Source: an uncultured Pelagibacteraceae bacterium (GTDB lineage Bacteria > Pseudomonadota > Alphaproteobacteria > Pelagibacterales > Pelagibacteraceae). Taken from it: a stretch of 64,000 nucleotides of DNA. The notes beneath the pieces were generated by a model. The model saw nothing but the letters and a program-made list of their open reading frames with translations, made no database searches and was not told the origin of the DNA. Below are positions 1 through 9,854 of this stretch, piece after piece (position 1 is the first letter of the stretch; the number at the start of each line of letters is the position of its first letter). The position numbers were made by a program, and so were the translations under genes. The stretch spans positions 1 through 64,000 of the forward strand of contig CACDII010000001.1 of assembly GCA_902552985.1 (NCBI GenBank), given 5' to 3'.

Positions 1-382
1 ATGTTGCAAAGATTGATATTAAAAATTGATTTGCACCATTAGCCAGTCCAATACTGATAGCAAAAAATAAAAAAACTAATTCTTCAGGTTCCTTTATTGC
101 AGCTCTAAATCTAACTATAGAAAGCGCACCAACTAAACCCAAAGATAATGCAATAGAAAATTTAATTATTGTAATTACCAAGCATGTAACCATAGCTAAA
201 GGTAAAAAAATATCTGAAAAACTATCTTTATTACTTAAAGATTGAGATGTTTTTAAATAAGTAAACTTAATTATAAGTGCTAAAATCCCTGATAGTAATA
301 TTGCTTCAAAAAAAAGAGTAAAGTCAATTACAACAGGTTGGTTAAGCAAAATTTCCGTTAAATTTCTTTTGGACGTTTCCAT
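1..382 (-). CDS. DUF4956-like membrane protein (C-terminus truncated by window edge)
   Basis: My reverse-strand translation from ATG at 382: METSKRNLTEILLNQPVVIDFTLFFEAILLSGILALIIKFTYLKTSQSLSNKDSFSDIFLPLAMVTCLVITIIKFSIALSLGLVGALSIVRFRAAIKEPEELVFLFFAISIGLANGA...; the SLGLVGALSIVRFRAAIKEPEEL stretch is typical of DUF4956. Confidence 0.75.
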   Translation of the reverse strand, partial: METSKRNLTEILLNQPVVIDFTLFFEAILLSGILALIIKFTYLKTSQSLSNKDSFSDIFLPLAMVTCLVITIIKFSIALSLGLVGALSIVRFRAAIKEPEELVFLFFAISIGLANGANQFLISIFAT

Positions 383-457
383 GAGTAAATATAGTCCAAG
401 AATAGTTTATTTGAAAGATAATTTTATTTTATAATTTTTTCTATATTAAAACTTTTT

Positions 458-533
458 TGGTGCCCCCGCACGGATTCGAACCGCGGACCTATTGATTACA
501 AATCAATTGCTCTACCAGCTGAGCTACAAGGGC
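458..533 (-). tRNA. tRNA-Thr(TGT)
   Basis: Reverse strand GCCCTTGTAGCTCAGCTGGTAGAGCA ATTGATTTGTAATCAAT AGGTCCGCGGTTCGAATCCGTGCGGGGGCACCA; 7-bp acceptor pairing, T-loop GTTCGAATCC, anticodon TGT, encoded CCA. Confidence 0.95.
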
Positions 534-562
534 ATAAGTAACTTTTATAAATTATTTAAATA

Positions 563-1309
563 CTAATCAAGATTTTTTTTCAAACTGTTTAAAAAGTGAA
601 ATGCGATAGCTGCACTATTTGATATATTTAAGCTTTCAACATCTTTGTTAATATTGATGCGTACAAAAAAATCTGCATATTTAGCAGTATGTTGTTTCAT
701 TCCAAATCCTTCTGAACCAAAAAGTAGTATATTATTTCCTTGCCATTTAACTTCTGTAAAATCTTTTTTAGCATTTGAATCAAATCCATAAACCCAAAAA
801 TTTTTTTCCCTTAAACTTTTCAAAGTAGAATTTATATTTGATACTTTAAATATATTGATATGTTCAATGCAGCCACTTGCTGATTTATACATGAGTTTAC
901 TTTTACTTGGATAATGCCTATCTTTAACTATCAAACCATCAATATTAAATGAGGCTGCACTTCTAATAAGCGAGCCAATATTTCTTGGATCAGTAACTTC
1001 ATCGAGACATGCTAGTGTTAAATTACTTTTATTTTTTATAAATTCTTTCAATATTGGTTGATCTAATTCTTCAACTTCTGCAACATAACCTTGGTGAGAT
1101 ATTTGATCCTTTGTCGTATAATTGTCCAATTCTTTTTTAGTTTTAAAGAAAATTTTTATATCTTGTAAAATGTTTTTTTTTGGATTTTTTCTATGAATAT
1201 TTTTTTTACTTTCTTCAGTTAAAAAGACTCTTAAAACCTTTCTATTTGGATTTTTCAGAGCCTCTATAACTGCATGTTGACCTACTATAAAAAAAGATGA
1301 TTTATTCAT
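563..1309 (-). CDS. rlmB: 23S rRNA (guanosine-2'-O-)methyltransferase RlmB, TrmH/SpoU family
   Basis: SpoU motifs DEVTDPRNIGSLIRSAASF, LLFGSEGFGM and SLNISNSAAIAF. Confidence 0.88.
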   Translation of the reverse strand: MNKSSFFIVGQHAVIEALKNPNRKVLRVFLTEESKKNIHRKNPKKNILQDIKIFFKTKKELDNYTTKDQISHQGYVAEVEELDQPILKEFIKNKSNLTLACLDEVTDPRNIGSLIRSAASFNIDGLIVKDRHYPSKSKLMYKSASGCIEHINIFKVSNINSTLKSLREKNFWVYGFDSNAKKDFTEVKWQGNNILLFGSEGFGMKQHTAKYADFFVRININKDVESLNISNSAAIAFHFLNSLKKNLD

Positions 1310-1363
1310 TAATATTAGTCCATTTTATACGTATTTTACCATTTTTTCCTTGTAAATCTCGTG

Positions 1364-1391
1364 TTGCAATTGAGCAATAAAAATATATAAA
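1364..1391 (+). promoter_or_regulatory. Putative sigma70-type promoter for tRNA-Tyr/tRNA-Gly/tuf
   Basis: TTGCAA (1364-1369), 16-bp spacer, TATAAA (1386-1391), about 50 bp upstream of tRNA-Tyr. Confidence 0.6.
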
Positions 1392-1440
1392 ACGCATGTT
1401 GTCTGAAGCTTTATTGAACAGGGGACACTTCCCCGACACG

Positions 1441-1526
1441 GGAGGGGTTCCAGAGCGGTCAAATGGGGCGGGCTGTAAACCCGTTGACTTCGGTCTTCGA
1501 AAGTTCGAATCTTTCCCCCTCCACCA
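1441..1526 (+). tRNA. tRNA-Tyr(GTA)
   Basis: GGAGGGGTTCCAGAGCGGTCAAATGGGGCGGGCTGTAAACCCGTTGACTTCGGTCTTCGAAAGTTCGAATCTTTCCCCCTCCACCA; long variable arm, GTA anticodon, CCA end. Confidence 0.95.
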
Positions 1527-1569
1527 TTCAATAAAAATTCGTTCAATATGGGGTGTATACTTGGGTGTT

Positions 1570-1643
1570 GCGGGTGTAGTTCAATGGTAGAACGCTAGCC
1601 TTCCAAGCTGGATGTAAGGGTTCGATTCCCTTTACCCGCTCCA
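1570..1643 (+). tRNA. tRNA-Gly(TCC)
   Basis: GCGGGTGTAGTTCAATGGTAGAACGCTAGCCTTCCAAGCTGGATGTAAGGGTTCGATTCCCTTTACCCGCTCCA; TCC anticodon, CCA end. Confidence 0.95.
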
Positions 1644-1682
1644 AAAAAATAACAAACGAAAAAAAATTGAGGTTGAAAAGTA

Positions 1683-2873
1683 ATGTCGAAAGAAAAATTT
1701 GTAAGAAATAAACCGCATTGTAATATAGGTACAATCGGTCACGTGGATCATGGTAAAACAACTTTAACCGCAGCTATAACTAAAGTTTTAGCTGAAGGTG
1801 GTGGAGCAAAATTTGTAGCTTATGATCAAATTGATAAAGCTCCAGAGGAAAAAGAAAGAGGAATAACTATATCAACAGCACACGTTGAATATGAAACTGA
1901 AAAAAGGCATTACGCACACGTTGACTGTCCAGGCCATGCTGACTATGTAAAAAACATGATAACAGGTGCAGCTCAAATGGATGGAGCTATACTTGTTGTG
2001 AATGCTGCTGATGGGCCAATGCCACAAACTAGGGAGCATATTCTTTTAGCAAGACAAGTAGGTGTTCCTGCTATCGTTGTTTTTTTAAATAAAGTTGATC
2101 AAGTTAAAGATAAAGAACTAATTGATTTAGTTGAAGAAGAAATTAGAGAACTTTTAACCTCATATAAATTCCCTGGTGACAAGACACCTATTATAAAAGG
2201 TTCTGCATTAAATGCTGTAGAAGGTAAAGATGAAGCAACAGGAAAAAATGCAATAATGGAATTAATGAAAGCTGTTGATGAACACATTCCTCAACCAGAC
2301 AGACCTAAAGACAAACCTTTTCTTATGCCTGTAGAAGATGTTTTTTCAATATCAGGAAGAGGAACAGTTGTTACGGGTAGAGTTGAACAAGGTGTTATTA
2401 AAACAGGAGATGAAATTGAAATTATAGGTATAAGAGAAACTAAGAAGTCAGTTTGTACCGGTGTTGAAATGTTTAGAAAACTTTTAGACTCAGGTGAAGC
2501 TGGAGACAATATTGGTGCTTTATTAAGAGGTGTTGAAAGAACAGATGTTGAAAGAGGACAAGTGTTAGCAAAACCTGCTTCAGTTACTCCTCATACTAAA
2601 TTTGAAGCTCAAGCTTATGTTCTTAAAAAAGAAGAAGGTGGAAGACATACTCCTTTTTTTACTAAGTACAGACCTCAATTTTATTTTAGAACTACGGATG
2701 TAACAGGTGAAGTAGAGTTACCTTCTGGAACAGAAATGATTATGCCTGGTGATGATGCTAAGTTTACTGTTAAATTAATAACTCCAATAGCGATGAGTGA
2801 AAAATTAAATTTCGCAATTCGTGAAGGTGGAAAAACAGTAGGGGCAGGTGTAGTAACAAAAATATTAGAGTAA
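1683..2873 (+). CDS. tuf: Elongation factor Tu
   Basis: 396 aa; [36 protein letters not shown] and NKVD G-motifs. Confidence 0.98.
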   Translation: MSKEKFVRNKPHCNIGTIGHVDHGKTTLTAAITKVLAEGGGAKFVAYDQIDKAPEEKERGITISTAHVEYETEKRHYAHVDCPGHADYVKNMITGAAQMDGAILVVNAADGPMPQTREHILLARQVGVPAIVVFLNKVDQVKDKELIDLVEEEIRELLTSYKFPGDKTPIIKGSALNAVEGKDEATGKNAIMELMKAVDEHIPQPDRPKDKPFLMPVEDVFSISGRGTVVTGRVEQGVIKTGDEIEIIGIRETKKSVCTGVEMFRKLLDSGEAGDNIGALLRGVERTDVERGQVLAKPASVTPHTKFEAQAYVLKKEEGGRHTPFFTKYRPQFYFRTTDVTGEVELPSGTEMIMPGDDAKFTVKLITPIAMSEKLNFAIREGGKTVGAGVVTKILE

Positions 2874-2881
2874 GCTTCTAT

Positions 2882-2957
2882 AGGAGTGTAGCTCAACTGG
2901 TAGAGCGCCGGTCTCCAAAACCGGAGGCTGAGGGTTCGAGTCCCTCCGCTCCTGCCA
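2882..2957 (+). tRNA. tRNA-Trp(CCA)
   Basis: AGGAGTGTAGCTCAACTGGTAGAGCGCCGGTCTCCAAAACCGGAGGCTGAGGGTTCGAGTCCCTCCGCTCCTGCCA; CCA anticodon, between tuf and secE. Confidence 0.95.
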
Positions 2958-2972
2958 GTAAATAGACAAATT

Positions 2973-3164
2973 ATGAAAAACCCTTTAAAATTTTTTCAAG
3001 ATGTAAAGCAAGAAGCTTTTAAAGTTACTTGGCCAACAGGTAAAGAAACAATGCAAGGAACTTTGATGGTTGTCGCTATGGCCATAGTGGCATCATTGTT
3101 TTTTTTACTATTGGATCAGGTATTAAAATTTTTTTTAGAGATGTTGCTAAAGGTGAGCATATAA
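2973..3164 (+). CDS. secE: Preprotein translocase subunit SecE
   Basis: 63 aa, single TM, FFQDVKQEAFKVTWPTGKETMQGT; directly upstream of nusG. Confidence 0.93.
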   Translation: MKNPLKFFQDVKQEAFKVTWPTGKETMQGTLMVVAMAIVASLFFLLLDQVLKFFLEMLLKVSI

Positions 3165-3694
3165 TGAAAAATTGGTACATCGTACAATCTCACTCTAGTT
3201 TTGAAAATAAAGTTGCAGGTTTAATTAAAGAGGAAGCACAAAAAGCTAATATTTCAGAGAAAATAGAAGAAATTGTAGTACCAACACACGATGTGACAGA
3301 GGTAAAAAGAGGTAAAAGAGTTCAAAGAAAAAAAAAATACTTTCCTGGATATGTGTTAATTAAAAGCGAAATGGACAATAATATTTATCACATGATTAAA
3401 AATATAAAGAGGGTTAGTGGGTTTCTAGGCTCTAAAGGAATTCCAGCACCTGTATCTGATAAAGAAATAGAGAAAATATTAGGTCAAATAAAAGATGGAG
3501 TAGCACAACCAAAATCTGGTATAGAATATACTGTAGGTGAAAAAGTCCAGGTGATAGATGGACCTTTTGCATCATTCAGTGGACTTGTTGAAGATATTGA
3601 TGAGGAAAAATCAAGATTAAAAGTTTCTGTATCGATATTTGGAAGACCGACACCAGTGGATTTAGAATATAATCAAGTTGAAAAGGTAAGTTAA
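3164..3694 (+). CDS. nusG: Transcription termination/antitermination factor NusG
   Basis: [29 protein letters not shown] and KOW segment [22 protein letters not shown]. Confidence 0.96.
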   Translation: MKNWYIVQSHSSFENKVAGLIKEEAQKANISEKIEEIVVPTHDVTEVKRGKRVQRKKKYFPGYVLIKSEMDNNIYHMIKNIKRVSGFLGSKGIPAPVSDKEIEKILGQIKDGVAQPKSGIEYTVGEKVQVIDGPFASFSGLVEDIDEEKSRLKVSVSIFGRPTPVDLEYNQVEKVS

Positions 3695-4122
3695 TGGCAA
3701 AAAAAGAAATAAGTGGATATGTAAAATTGCAAATTAAAGGTGGACAAGCAAACCCTGCTCCACCTGTTGGCCCTGCTTTGGGTCAAAGAGGAATTAATAT
3801 AATGGAATTTTGCAAAGCATTTAACGAAAAAACAAAAAACTTTATGGGCAAGCCTGTCCCAGTAATTATAACAGTTTACAAAGATAAAAAATTTGATTTT
3901 ATTATTAAATCACCTCCCGCATCACACTTCATAAAGGAAGCTGCTAAACTTAAGGGAGGTTCGCAAGAGCCTGGGAGACAAATAGTAGCCTCAATAACAA
4001 AAAAGCAAGCTGAGGAAATTGCTAAGAAAAAAATGCAAGATTTAAATGCACATGATTTAGAGGAAGCAGTCAAAATAATTAAAGGTTCAGCAAGATCAAT
4101 GGGTATAGAGGTAAAAGATTAA
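3694..4122 (+). CDS. rplK: 50S ribosomal protein L11
   Basis: [38 protein letters not shown]. Confidence 0.98.
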   Translation: MAKKEISGYVKLQIKGGQANPAPPVGPALGQRGINIMEFCKAFNEKTKNFMGKPVPVIITVYKDKKFDFIIKSPPASHFIKEAAKLKGGSQEPGRQIVASITKKQAEEIAKKKMQDLNAHDLEEAVKIIKGSARSMGIEVKD

Positions 4123-4811
4123 TGAGATCAAAAAGATTTAAAAAATTGCCAACTGATACTAAAAAATCTCCACCTGTAACGGTTGAGAAATTAATACCTT
4201 TAGTTAAAAAAAATTGCACAACTAAGTTTGATGAGTCTATTGATTTAAGTTTACAAATAAATAATAAACAAAAAAAAAATGAAATTAATCTAAGAACAGT
4301 AGTAAATTTACCTTCTGGTTCAGGGAAAAAAATAATAGTGGCAGTTGTTTGTGAAGGTAGCAAAGTCAAAGATGCAAAAGATGCAGGTGCAGATATTGTT
4401 GGAGGAGATGAATTTATTGAAAAAATTAAATCTGGTGAATTAAACTTTGAAAAATTAATTTGCACACCTCAAATGATGATTAAACTTTCAAAATTAGGAA
4501 AAATTTTAGGACCAAAAGGCTTGATGCCAAATCCAAAACTTGGTTCAGTAACCGAAGATATTAAAAATGCTGTAACTAGCGCTAAATCAGGACAAGTTGA
4601 AATCAAAAATGATAAAGATGGAAATATTGGTTTAAGTTTAGGTAAAAAAAACTTTTCTGATGATAAATTATTAAAAAATTTTAATGCTATATTTGAAACC
4701 CTTGAAAAAGAAAAAAATAACGTTACTGTCAAAGGAGATTTAATTAAAAGCGCTTTTTTGACTTCAACAATGGGAGTTTCATACAAAATAAAATTACCAA
4801 AAAATATTTAA
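4122..4811 (+). CDS. rplA: 50S ribosomal protein L1
   Basis: KLSKLGKILGPKGLMPNPKLGSVTEDI; position between rplK and rplJ. Confidence 0.97.
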   Translation: MRSKRFKKLPTDTKKSPPVTVEKLIPLVKKNCTTKFDESIDLSLQINNKQKKNEINLRTVVNLPSGSGKKIIVAVVCEGSKVKDAKDAGADIVGGDEFIEKIKSGELNFEKLICTPQMMIKLSKLGKILGPKGLMPNPKLGSVTEDIKNAVTSAKSGQVEIKNDKDGNIGLSLGKKNFSDDKLLKNFNAIFETLEKEKNNVTVKGDLIKSAFLTSTMGVSYKIKLPKNI

Positions 4812-4813
4812 TT

Positions 4814-5323
4814 ATGATGAATAAAGAACAAAAACAAAACTATATTAAAAATATGACAGCTGAATTTGAAAATAGTGAAGCTGTATTAGTAACTCATTAT
4901 CAAGGATTAACAGTAAAACAATTAGATGAGTTAAGAAAACAAATGAGAGAACATGGCATAAAATTTCAAATTACTAAAAATAGAATAACAAAATTAGCTT
5001 TAAAAAATTCTAAATGTAAAAATCTTAGTGATTTATTTACTGGACCAACTGCAGTTGCTTTATCAAAAGATGCAATAACTTCTGCAAAAATTTTAACAAA
5101 ATTTTCAAAAGAAAATAAAAGTCTGAAAATCTTAGGCGGAATCATGGGTGAGGAAGTTTTAGATGTAGCCGGAGTTGCAAATGTCGCAACTTTACCTACT
5201 TTAGATGAAGCAAGGGCTAAAATTGTAGGAATTTTACGTTCTCCCGCTCAAAAAATTGCAAGTATTTTACTTGCACCAGCTTCAAAAATCGCTATTTTAG
5301 CGCTCGAAAAAAGTAAAAAATAA
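4814..5323 (+). CDS. rplJ: 50S ribosomal protein L10
   Basis: [40 protein letters not shown]. Confidence 0.96.
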   Translation: MMNKEQKQNYIKNMTAEFENSEAVLVTHYQGLTVKQLDELRKQMREHGIKFQITKNRITKLALKNSKCKNLSDLFTGPTAVALSKDAITSAKILTKFSKENKSLKILGGIMGEEVLDVAGVANVATLPTLDEARAKIVGILRSPAQKIASILLAPASKIAILALEKSKK

Positions 5324-5345
5324 ACCCTACAAAACGCAAAATATT

Positions 5346-5714
5346 ATGGCTGATCTAAATAAAATTATAGACGATTTATCAAGTTTAACTGTTGTTGAGG
5401 CAGCAGAACTTTCAAAACAATTAGAAGAAAAATGGGGCGTTACAGCAGCAGCAGCTGTTGCAGCAGCACCTACCGCAGCGGGAGCAGCTCCTGCAGAGGA
5501 AAAGGATGAGTTCACTATTGTACTTGCAGCAGCAGGTGACAAAAAAATAAATGTTATTAAAGAAATTAGAGCAATAACAACATTAGGTTTAAAAGAAGCT
5601 AAAGACTTAGTTGAAGGTGCTCCTAAAGAAGTTAAGTCAGGTGTAAGCAAAAAAGAAGCTGAAGAAATTAAGAAAAAATTAGAAGCAGCTGGCGCAAAAG
5701 TAGAACTTAAGTAG
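5346..5714 (+). CDS. rplL: 50S ribosomal protein L7/L12
   Basis: Ala-rich hinge and [47 protein letters not shown]. Confidence 0.98.
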   Translation: MADLNKIIDDLSSLTVVEAAELSKQLEEKWGVTAAAAVAAAPTAAGAAPAEEKDEFTIVLAAAGDKKINVIKEIRAITTLGLKEAKDLVEGAPKEVKSGVSKKEAEEIKKKLEAAGAKVELK

Positions 5715-5736
5715 TTTTAAAAAAAGAATTTAATTG

Positions 5737-5756
5737 CTGATTATTTTATTAATCAG
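5737..5756 (+). promoter_or_regulatory. Intercistronic hairpin between rplL and rpoB
   Basis: CTGATTA (5737-5743), loop TTTTAT, TAATCAG (5750-5756); perfect 7-bp stem, extendable by a G.T wobble. Confidence 0.5.
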
Positions 5757-5769
5757 TGAAGAAATATAA

Positions 5770-8700
5770 ATGCATTTATCGTTTACGGAAAAAAAAAATA
5801 TTAGAAAAAACTTTGGTAAACTAAAAGAAGGTTTATCAATACCGAACTTAATTGAAGTTCAAAAAAATTCATATAAGGAATTAACAGAACATAGAAGTGA
5901 TATAAGTGAAAAATTTTTAAAAGGTTTTGATAGAGTTTTCAAAAGTATATTCCCAATCGAAGATATAAATGAAAAGGCAACTTTAGAATATATCTCCTAT
6001 AAATTAGAAAAACCAAAATTTGATACAGAAGAGTGTATAGCTAGAGGGTTAACATATTCATCAGCTCTTAAATGCACGTTAAGACTAGTTGTATATGAAA
6101 TAGATCAAGAAAATAATACAAAAGAAATTTTATCAGCAAAAGAGCAAGAAGTTTATATGGGAGAAGTCCCTATGATGACTAATAGTGGAACTTTTATAAC
6201 AAATGGAGTTCAAAGAGTTGTTGTTAACCAAATGCATAGAAGCCCAGGAGTTTTTTTCGATCATGATAGAGGTAAATCACATGCTAGCGGAAAATTACTT
6301 TTTAATTGTAGAGTTATACCAAATAGAGGTTCATGGTTAGATTTTGAGTACGATGTAAAAGATTTTTTATATTTTAGAATTGATAGGAAAAAGAAAGTTT
6401 TTGCAACTACACTATTAATAGCTTTAGGTTTCAGTAAGCAAGATATAGCAAATGAATTTTATCAAAAAGAAATATATACTTACGATTCAAAAATAAAAAA
6501 GTGGAAAACAAAATTTAATCCTGAAAATTATAAAACAAAAAATTTTTCTGAAGAAGTAATCGATGCAAAATCTCAAAAGATAGTAATTAAATCTGGTGAA
6601 AAAATTAATTTTTTGACTGCCACAAAACTTTCAAAAGATGGTCTTAAAGAAATATTCGTTTCCAATGAATCTTTGTATGGTAAATTTTTACACAAAAATA
6701 TTACCTCAGGTGACATTGATTATAAAATTGGAACTGAAATAAATGGCGATGTCTTACAAAAAATTATAGATTTAAATATTTCATCAATTGATGTTTCTGT
6801 TACAAATTCTATTAACAAAGGACCTTATTTATTGCAAACATTGTTAAATGATAAAAATGAAAATAAAAATGATGCAATTAATGAAATATATAAAGTTTTA
6901 AGACCAGGGGAGCCACCCACAATTGAAATCGCTACTCAAATTTTTAATAATTTATTTTTTAGTTCTGATAGATATGATTTATCGGATGTTGGAAGAGTAA
7001 AAATTAATTCAAGATTAGAATTAGAATGTTCGGATAAAATCACTATTTTAAGAAACGACGATATTTTAGCAATTATTAAAAAAATGTTAGACCTGAGAGA
7101 TGGCAAAGATGAAGTAGACGATATTGATCATTTAGGAAATAGAAGAGTTAGATCTGTAGGTGAATTAGTTGAAAATCAGGCGCGTATTGGTGTTTATAGA
7201 ATGGAAAGAGCCATAAAAGAAAAAATGACTACATTGGATGTTGAGTCATCAATGCCACAAGATTTAATTAATGCTAAACCTCTTACTGTTTCTTTAAAAG
7301 ATTTTTTTGCTACATCTCAGCTTTCTCAATTCATGGATCAAACAAATCCTCTTTCTGAAATTACTCATAAAAGAAGAGTGTCAGCATTAGGACCAGGAGG
7401 ATTAACGAGAGAGCGTGCGGGTTTTGAAGTAAGAGATGTTCACCCTACGCATTACGGCAGAATATGTCCAATAGAAACACCTGAAGGTCCAAACATAGGA
7501 TTGATAAACAGTTTATCAACTTATGCTAAGATAAATAAATATGGCTTTATCGAAAGTCCTTATAAAAAAGTTAAAAATGGAATAGTAGAAGATAAAATCG
7601 AGTATTTAGCTGCAATGGAAGAAACAAAATTTACTATTGCACAAGCCAATTCTAAAGTTGATAAGAATGGCAAAATTACTGAAGATTTAGTTTCATGCCG
7701 TCAAAATTTAAATTTCATTTTATCTAAACCTGAAAATGTAGATTATATCGACGTTTCACCAAAGCAACTTGTATCAGTCGCAGCATCTTTAATTCCTTTT
7801 TTAGAAAATGATGATGCAAACAGAGCCTTAATGGGATCAAACATGATGAGGCAAGCAGTTCCACTTTTAAAACCAGAATCTCCATTAGTAGGTACAGGAA
7901 TTGAAAGCGATGTTGCTTTAGACTCTGGAGTAACTATAGTAGCTAAAAGAGATGGGATAGTTGATAAAATTGATGGTAAAAGAATAGTTATCAAAGCTAC
8001 TGACGAAAAAGATTTAACAAAATCTGGAGTAGACATATATAATTTACAAAAATTCAAAAGATCAAATCAGAACACTTGTATTAATCAAAAACCTCTAGTT
8101 AGAGTTGGAGACAAAGTAAATTCTGGAGATATTATTGCTGATGGACCATCAACTAAGTTAGGAGAGTTAGCTTTAGGTAAAAACGTTACAGTAGCTTTTA
8201 TGCCTTGGCAAGGTTACAATTTTGAAGACTCAATTCTAATTTCAGAAAGATGTGTTACGGATGATGTTTTTACTTCAATTCATATAGAAGAATATGAGGT
8301 AATGGCAAGAGATACTAAATTGGGTGAAGAAGATATCACTAGAGACATACCTAACATTAATGAAGAAGCATTAAAAAATTTGGACGAGTCAGGCGTTGTA
8401 TACATAGGAGCTGAAGTTAAAGCTGGAGATATTTTAGTTGGAAAGGTAACTCCAAAAGGAGACTCAGCCTCTGGTCCAGAAGAAAAATTATTAAGGTCAA
8501 TTTTTGGTGAAAAAGCAATCGATGTTACTGATACATCATTAAAAATGCCAAGTGGTAGCAGCGGCGTAGTAGTAGACGTTAGAGTTTTTAATAGACATGG
8601 AATTGAAAAAGATGAGAGATCTATAACAATTGAAAGAGCAGAAATTGAATCAGTTCAACAAGATAAAATTGTTGAGGAAGAAATATTAGAAAGAAGCATA

Positions 8701-9852
8701 AAACAAAGAGCAGGACAAATTTTAAATGGTTTAACATTAAGTAAAAAATTTAAAAATTTAAATTTGGGTCAAAAAATAGATTCAGAGCTAATTGATAATT
8801 TGAGTGGTTCTGATTTATTTAAAATATCAATCAATAATCAAGAAAAAGAGCAAGGTCTTGCTCAACTTAAAAATCAATACGAGCAAGCAAAACAAGATAT
8901 TCAGGAAAGATTTGAAGATAAAGTTTTAAAAATTAGACAAGGAGATGATCTACTTCCTAGCGTAATGAAAATGGTAAAAGTTTTTGTAGCTATTAAAAGA
9001 AGATTAAGACCTGGTGATAAAATGTCAGGAAGACATGGAAATAAAGGGGTAGTTAGTAAAATAGTTCCTGTTGAAGACATGCCATATAGAGAAAATGGCG
9101 AGCCAGTTGATATAGTTCTTAATCCTTTGGGAGTACCAAGTAGAATGAATGTGGGTCAAATATTAGAAACTCATGTTGGATGGGCATGCAAAGAATTTGG
9201 TGAAAATATTAAAAAAATTATAGAAGCTAACCAAAAAAAAATAGAAAAAAATGAAAAAATAACTAGCTTTTTAAAAAGTATTTATGGAAAAGAATTTTTT
9301 GGTGAGAAGATAGATAAATTAAACAAAACAGAATTTAAAGATTTATGTGAAAATTTGCAAAATGGTGTACCTATAGCTACTCCAGTTTTTGATGGCGCAA
9401 AAGAAAAAGATGTTACCAGTATGTTAGAACTTGCAAATTTACCAGGATCAGGACAAACATATTTGTGGGATGGAAGAACAGGAGAAAAATTTGATAGACC
9501 TGTTACTGTTGGAACTATCTATATGTTAAAACTCCATCATTTAGTTGAAGACAAAATACATGCGAGATCAACTGGTCCATATAGCTTAGTAACACAACAG
9601 CCTCTTGGCGGAAAAGCTCAATTAGGTGGACAAAGATTTGGCGAAATGGAGGTTTGGGCTTTGGAAGCTTATGGAGCATCATATACTTTACAAGAAATAT
9701 TAACGGTTAAATCGGATGATGTTGCTGGACGGGTTAAAGTTTATGAAACTATTGTTAAAGGAGAGGAAAATTTTGAGTCAGGAATACCAGAATCATTTAA
9801 CGTTTTAGTAAAAGAGATAAAATCATTAGCACTTAATGTAGAATTAAACTAG
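5770..9852 (+). CDS. rpoB: DNA-directed RNA polymerase subunit beta
   Basis: 1360 aa; [64 protein letters not shown]. Confidence 0.99.
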   Translation: MHLSFTEKKNIRKNFGKLKEGLSIPNLIEVQKNSYKELTEHRSDISEKFLKGFDRVFKSIFPIEDINEKATLEYISYKLEKPKFDTEECIARGLTYSSALKCTLRLVVYEIDQENNTKEILSAKEQEVYMGEVPMMTNSGTFITNGVQRVVVNQMHRSPGVFFDHDRGKSHASGKLLFNCRVIPNRGSWLDFEYDVKDFLYFRIDRKKKVFATTLLIALGFSKQDIANEFYQKEIYTYDSKIKKWKTKFNPENYKTKNFSEEVIDAKSQKIVIKSGEKINFLTATKLSKDGLKEIFVSNESLYGKFLHKNITSGDIDYKIGTEINGDVLQKIIDLNISSIDVSVTNSINKGPYLLQTLLNDKNENKNDAINEIYKVLRPGEPPTIEIATQIFNNLFFSSDRYDLSDVGRVKINSRLELECSDKITILRNDDILAIIKKMLDLRDGKDEVDDIDHLGNRRVRSVGELVENQARIGVYRMERAIKEKMTTLDVESSMPQDLINAKPLTVSLKDFFATSQLSQFMDQTNPLSEITHKRRVSALGPGGLTRERAGFEVRDVHPTHYGRICPIETPEGPNIGLINSLSTYAKINKYGFIESPYKKVKNGIVEDKIEYLAAMEETKFTIAQANSKVDKNGKITEDLVSCRQNLNFILSKPENVDYIDVSPKQLVSVAASLIPFLENDDANRALMGSNMMRQAVPLLKPESPLVGTGIESDVALDSGVTIVAKRDGIVDKIDGKRIVIKATDEKDLTKSGVDIYNLQKFKRSNQNTCINQKPLVRVGDKVNSGDIIADGPSTKLGELALGKNVTVAFMPWQGYNFEDSILISERCVTDDVFTSIHIEEYEVMARDTKLGEEDITRDIPNINEEALKNLDESGVVYIGAEVKAGDILVGKVTPKGDSASGPEEKLLRSIFGEKAIDVTDTSLKMPSGSSGVVVDVRVFNRHGIEKDERSITIERAEIESVQQDKIVEEEILERSIKQRAGQILNGLTLSKKFKNLNLGQKIDSELIDNLSGSDLFKISINNQEKEQGLAQLKNQYEQAKQDIQERFEDKVLKIRQGDDLLPSVMKMVKVFVAIKRRLRPGDKMSGRHGNKGVVSKIVPVEDMPYRENGEPVDIVLNPLGVPSRMNVGQILETHVGWACKEFGENIKKIIEANQKKIEKNEKITSFLKSIYGKEFFGEKIDKLNKTEFKDLCENLQNGVPIATPVFDGAKEKDVTSMLELANLPGSGQTYLWDGRTGEKFDRPVTVGTIYMLKLHHLVEDKIHARSTGPYSLVTQQPLGGKAQLGGQRFGEMEVWALEAYGASYTLQEILTVKSDDVAGRVKVYETIVKGEENFESGIPESFNVLVKEIKSLALNVELN

Positions 9853-9854
9853 TT

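Noticed and set aside
544-570. TTGATT/TATAAA promoter for tRNA-Thr on the - strand
   Set aside because: Spacer is 15 bp and it overlaps the rlmB 3' end; rlmB read-through could supply the tRNA. Too weak to list.
1325-1761. ORFs 1325..1546 (-), 1396..1590 (+) and 1543..1761 (-)
   Set aside because: They run across tRNA-Tyr/tRNA-Gly and the tuf start, have no recognisable protein features, and are best explained as chance open frames in RNA genes.
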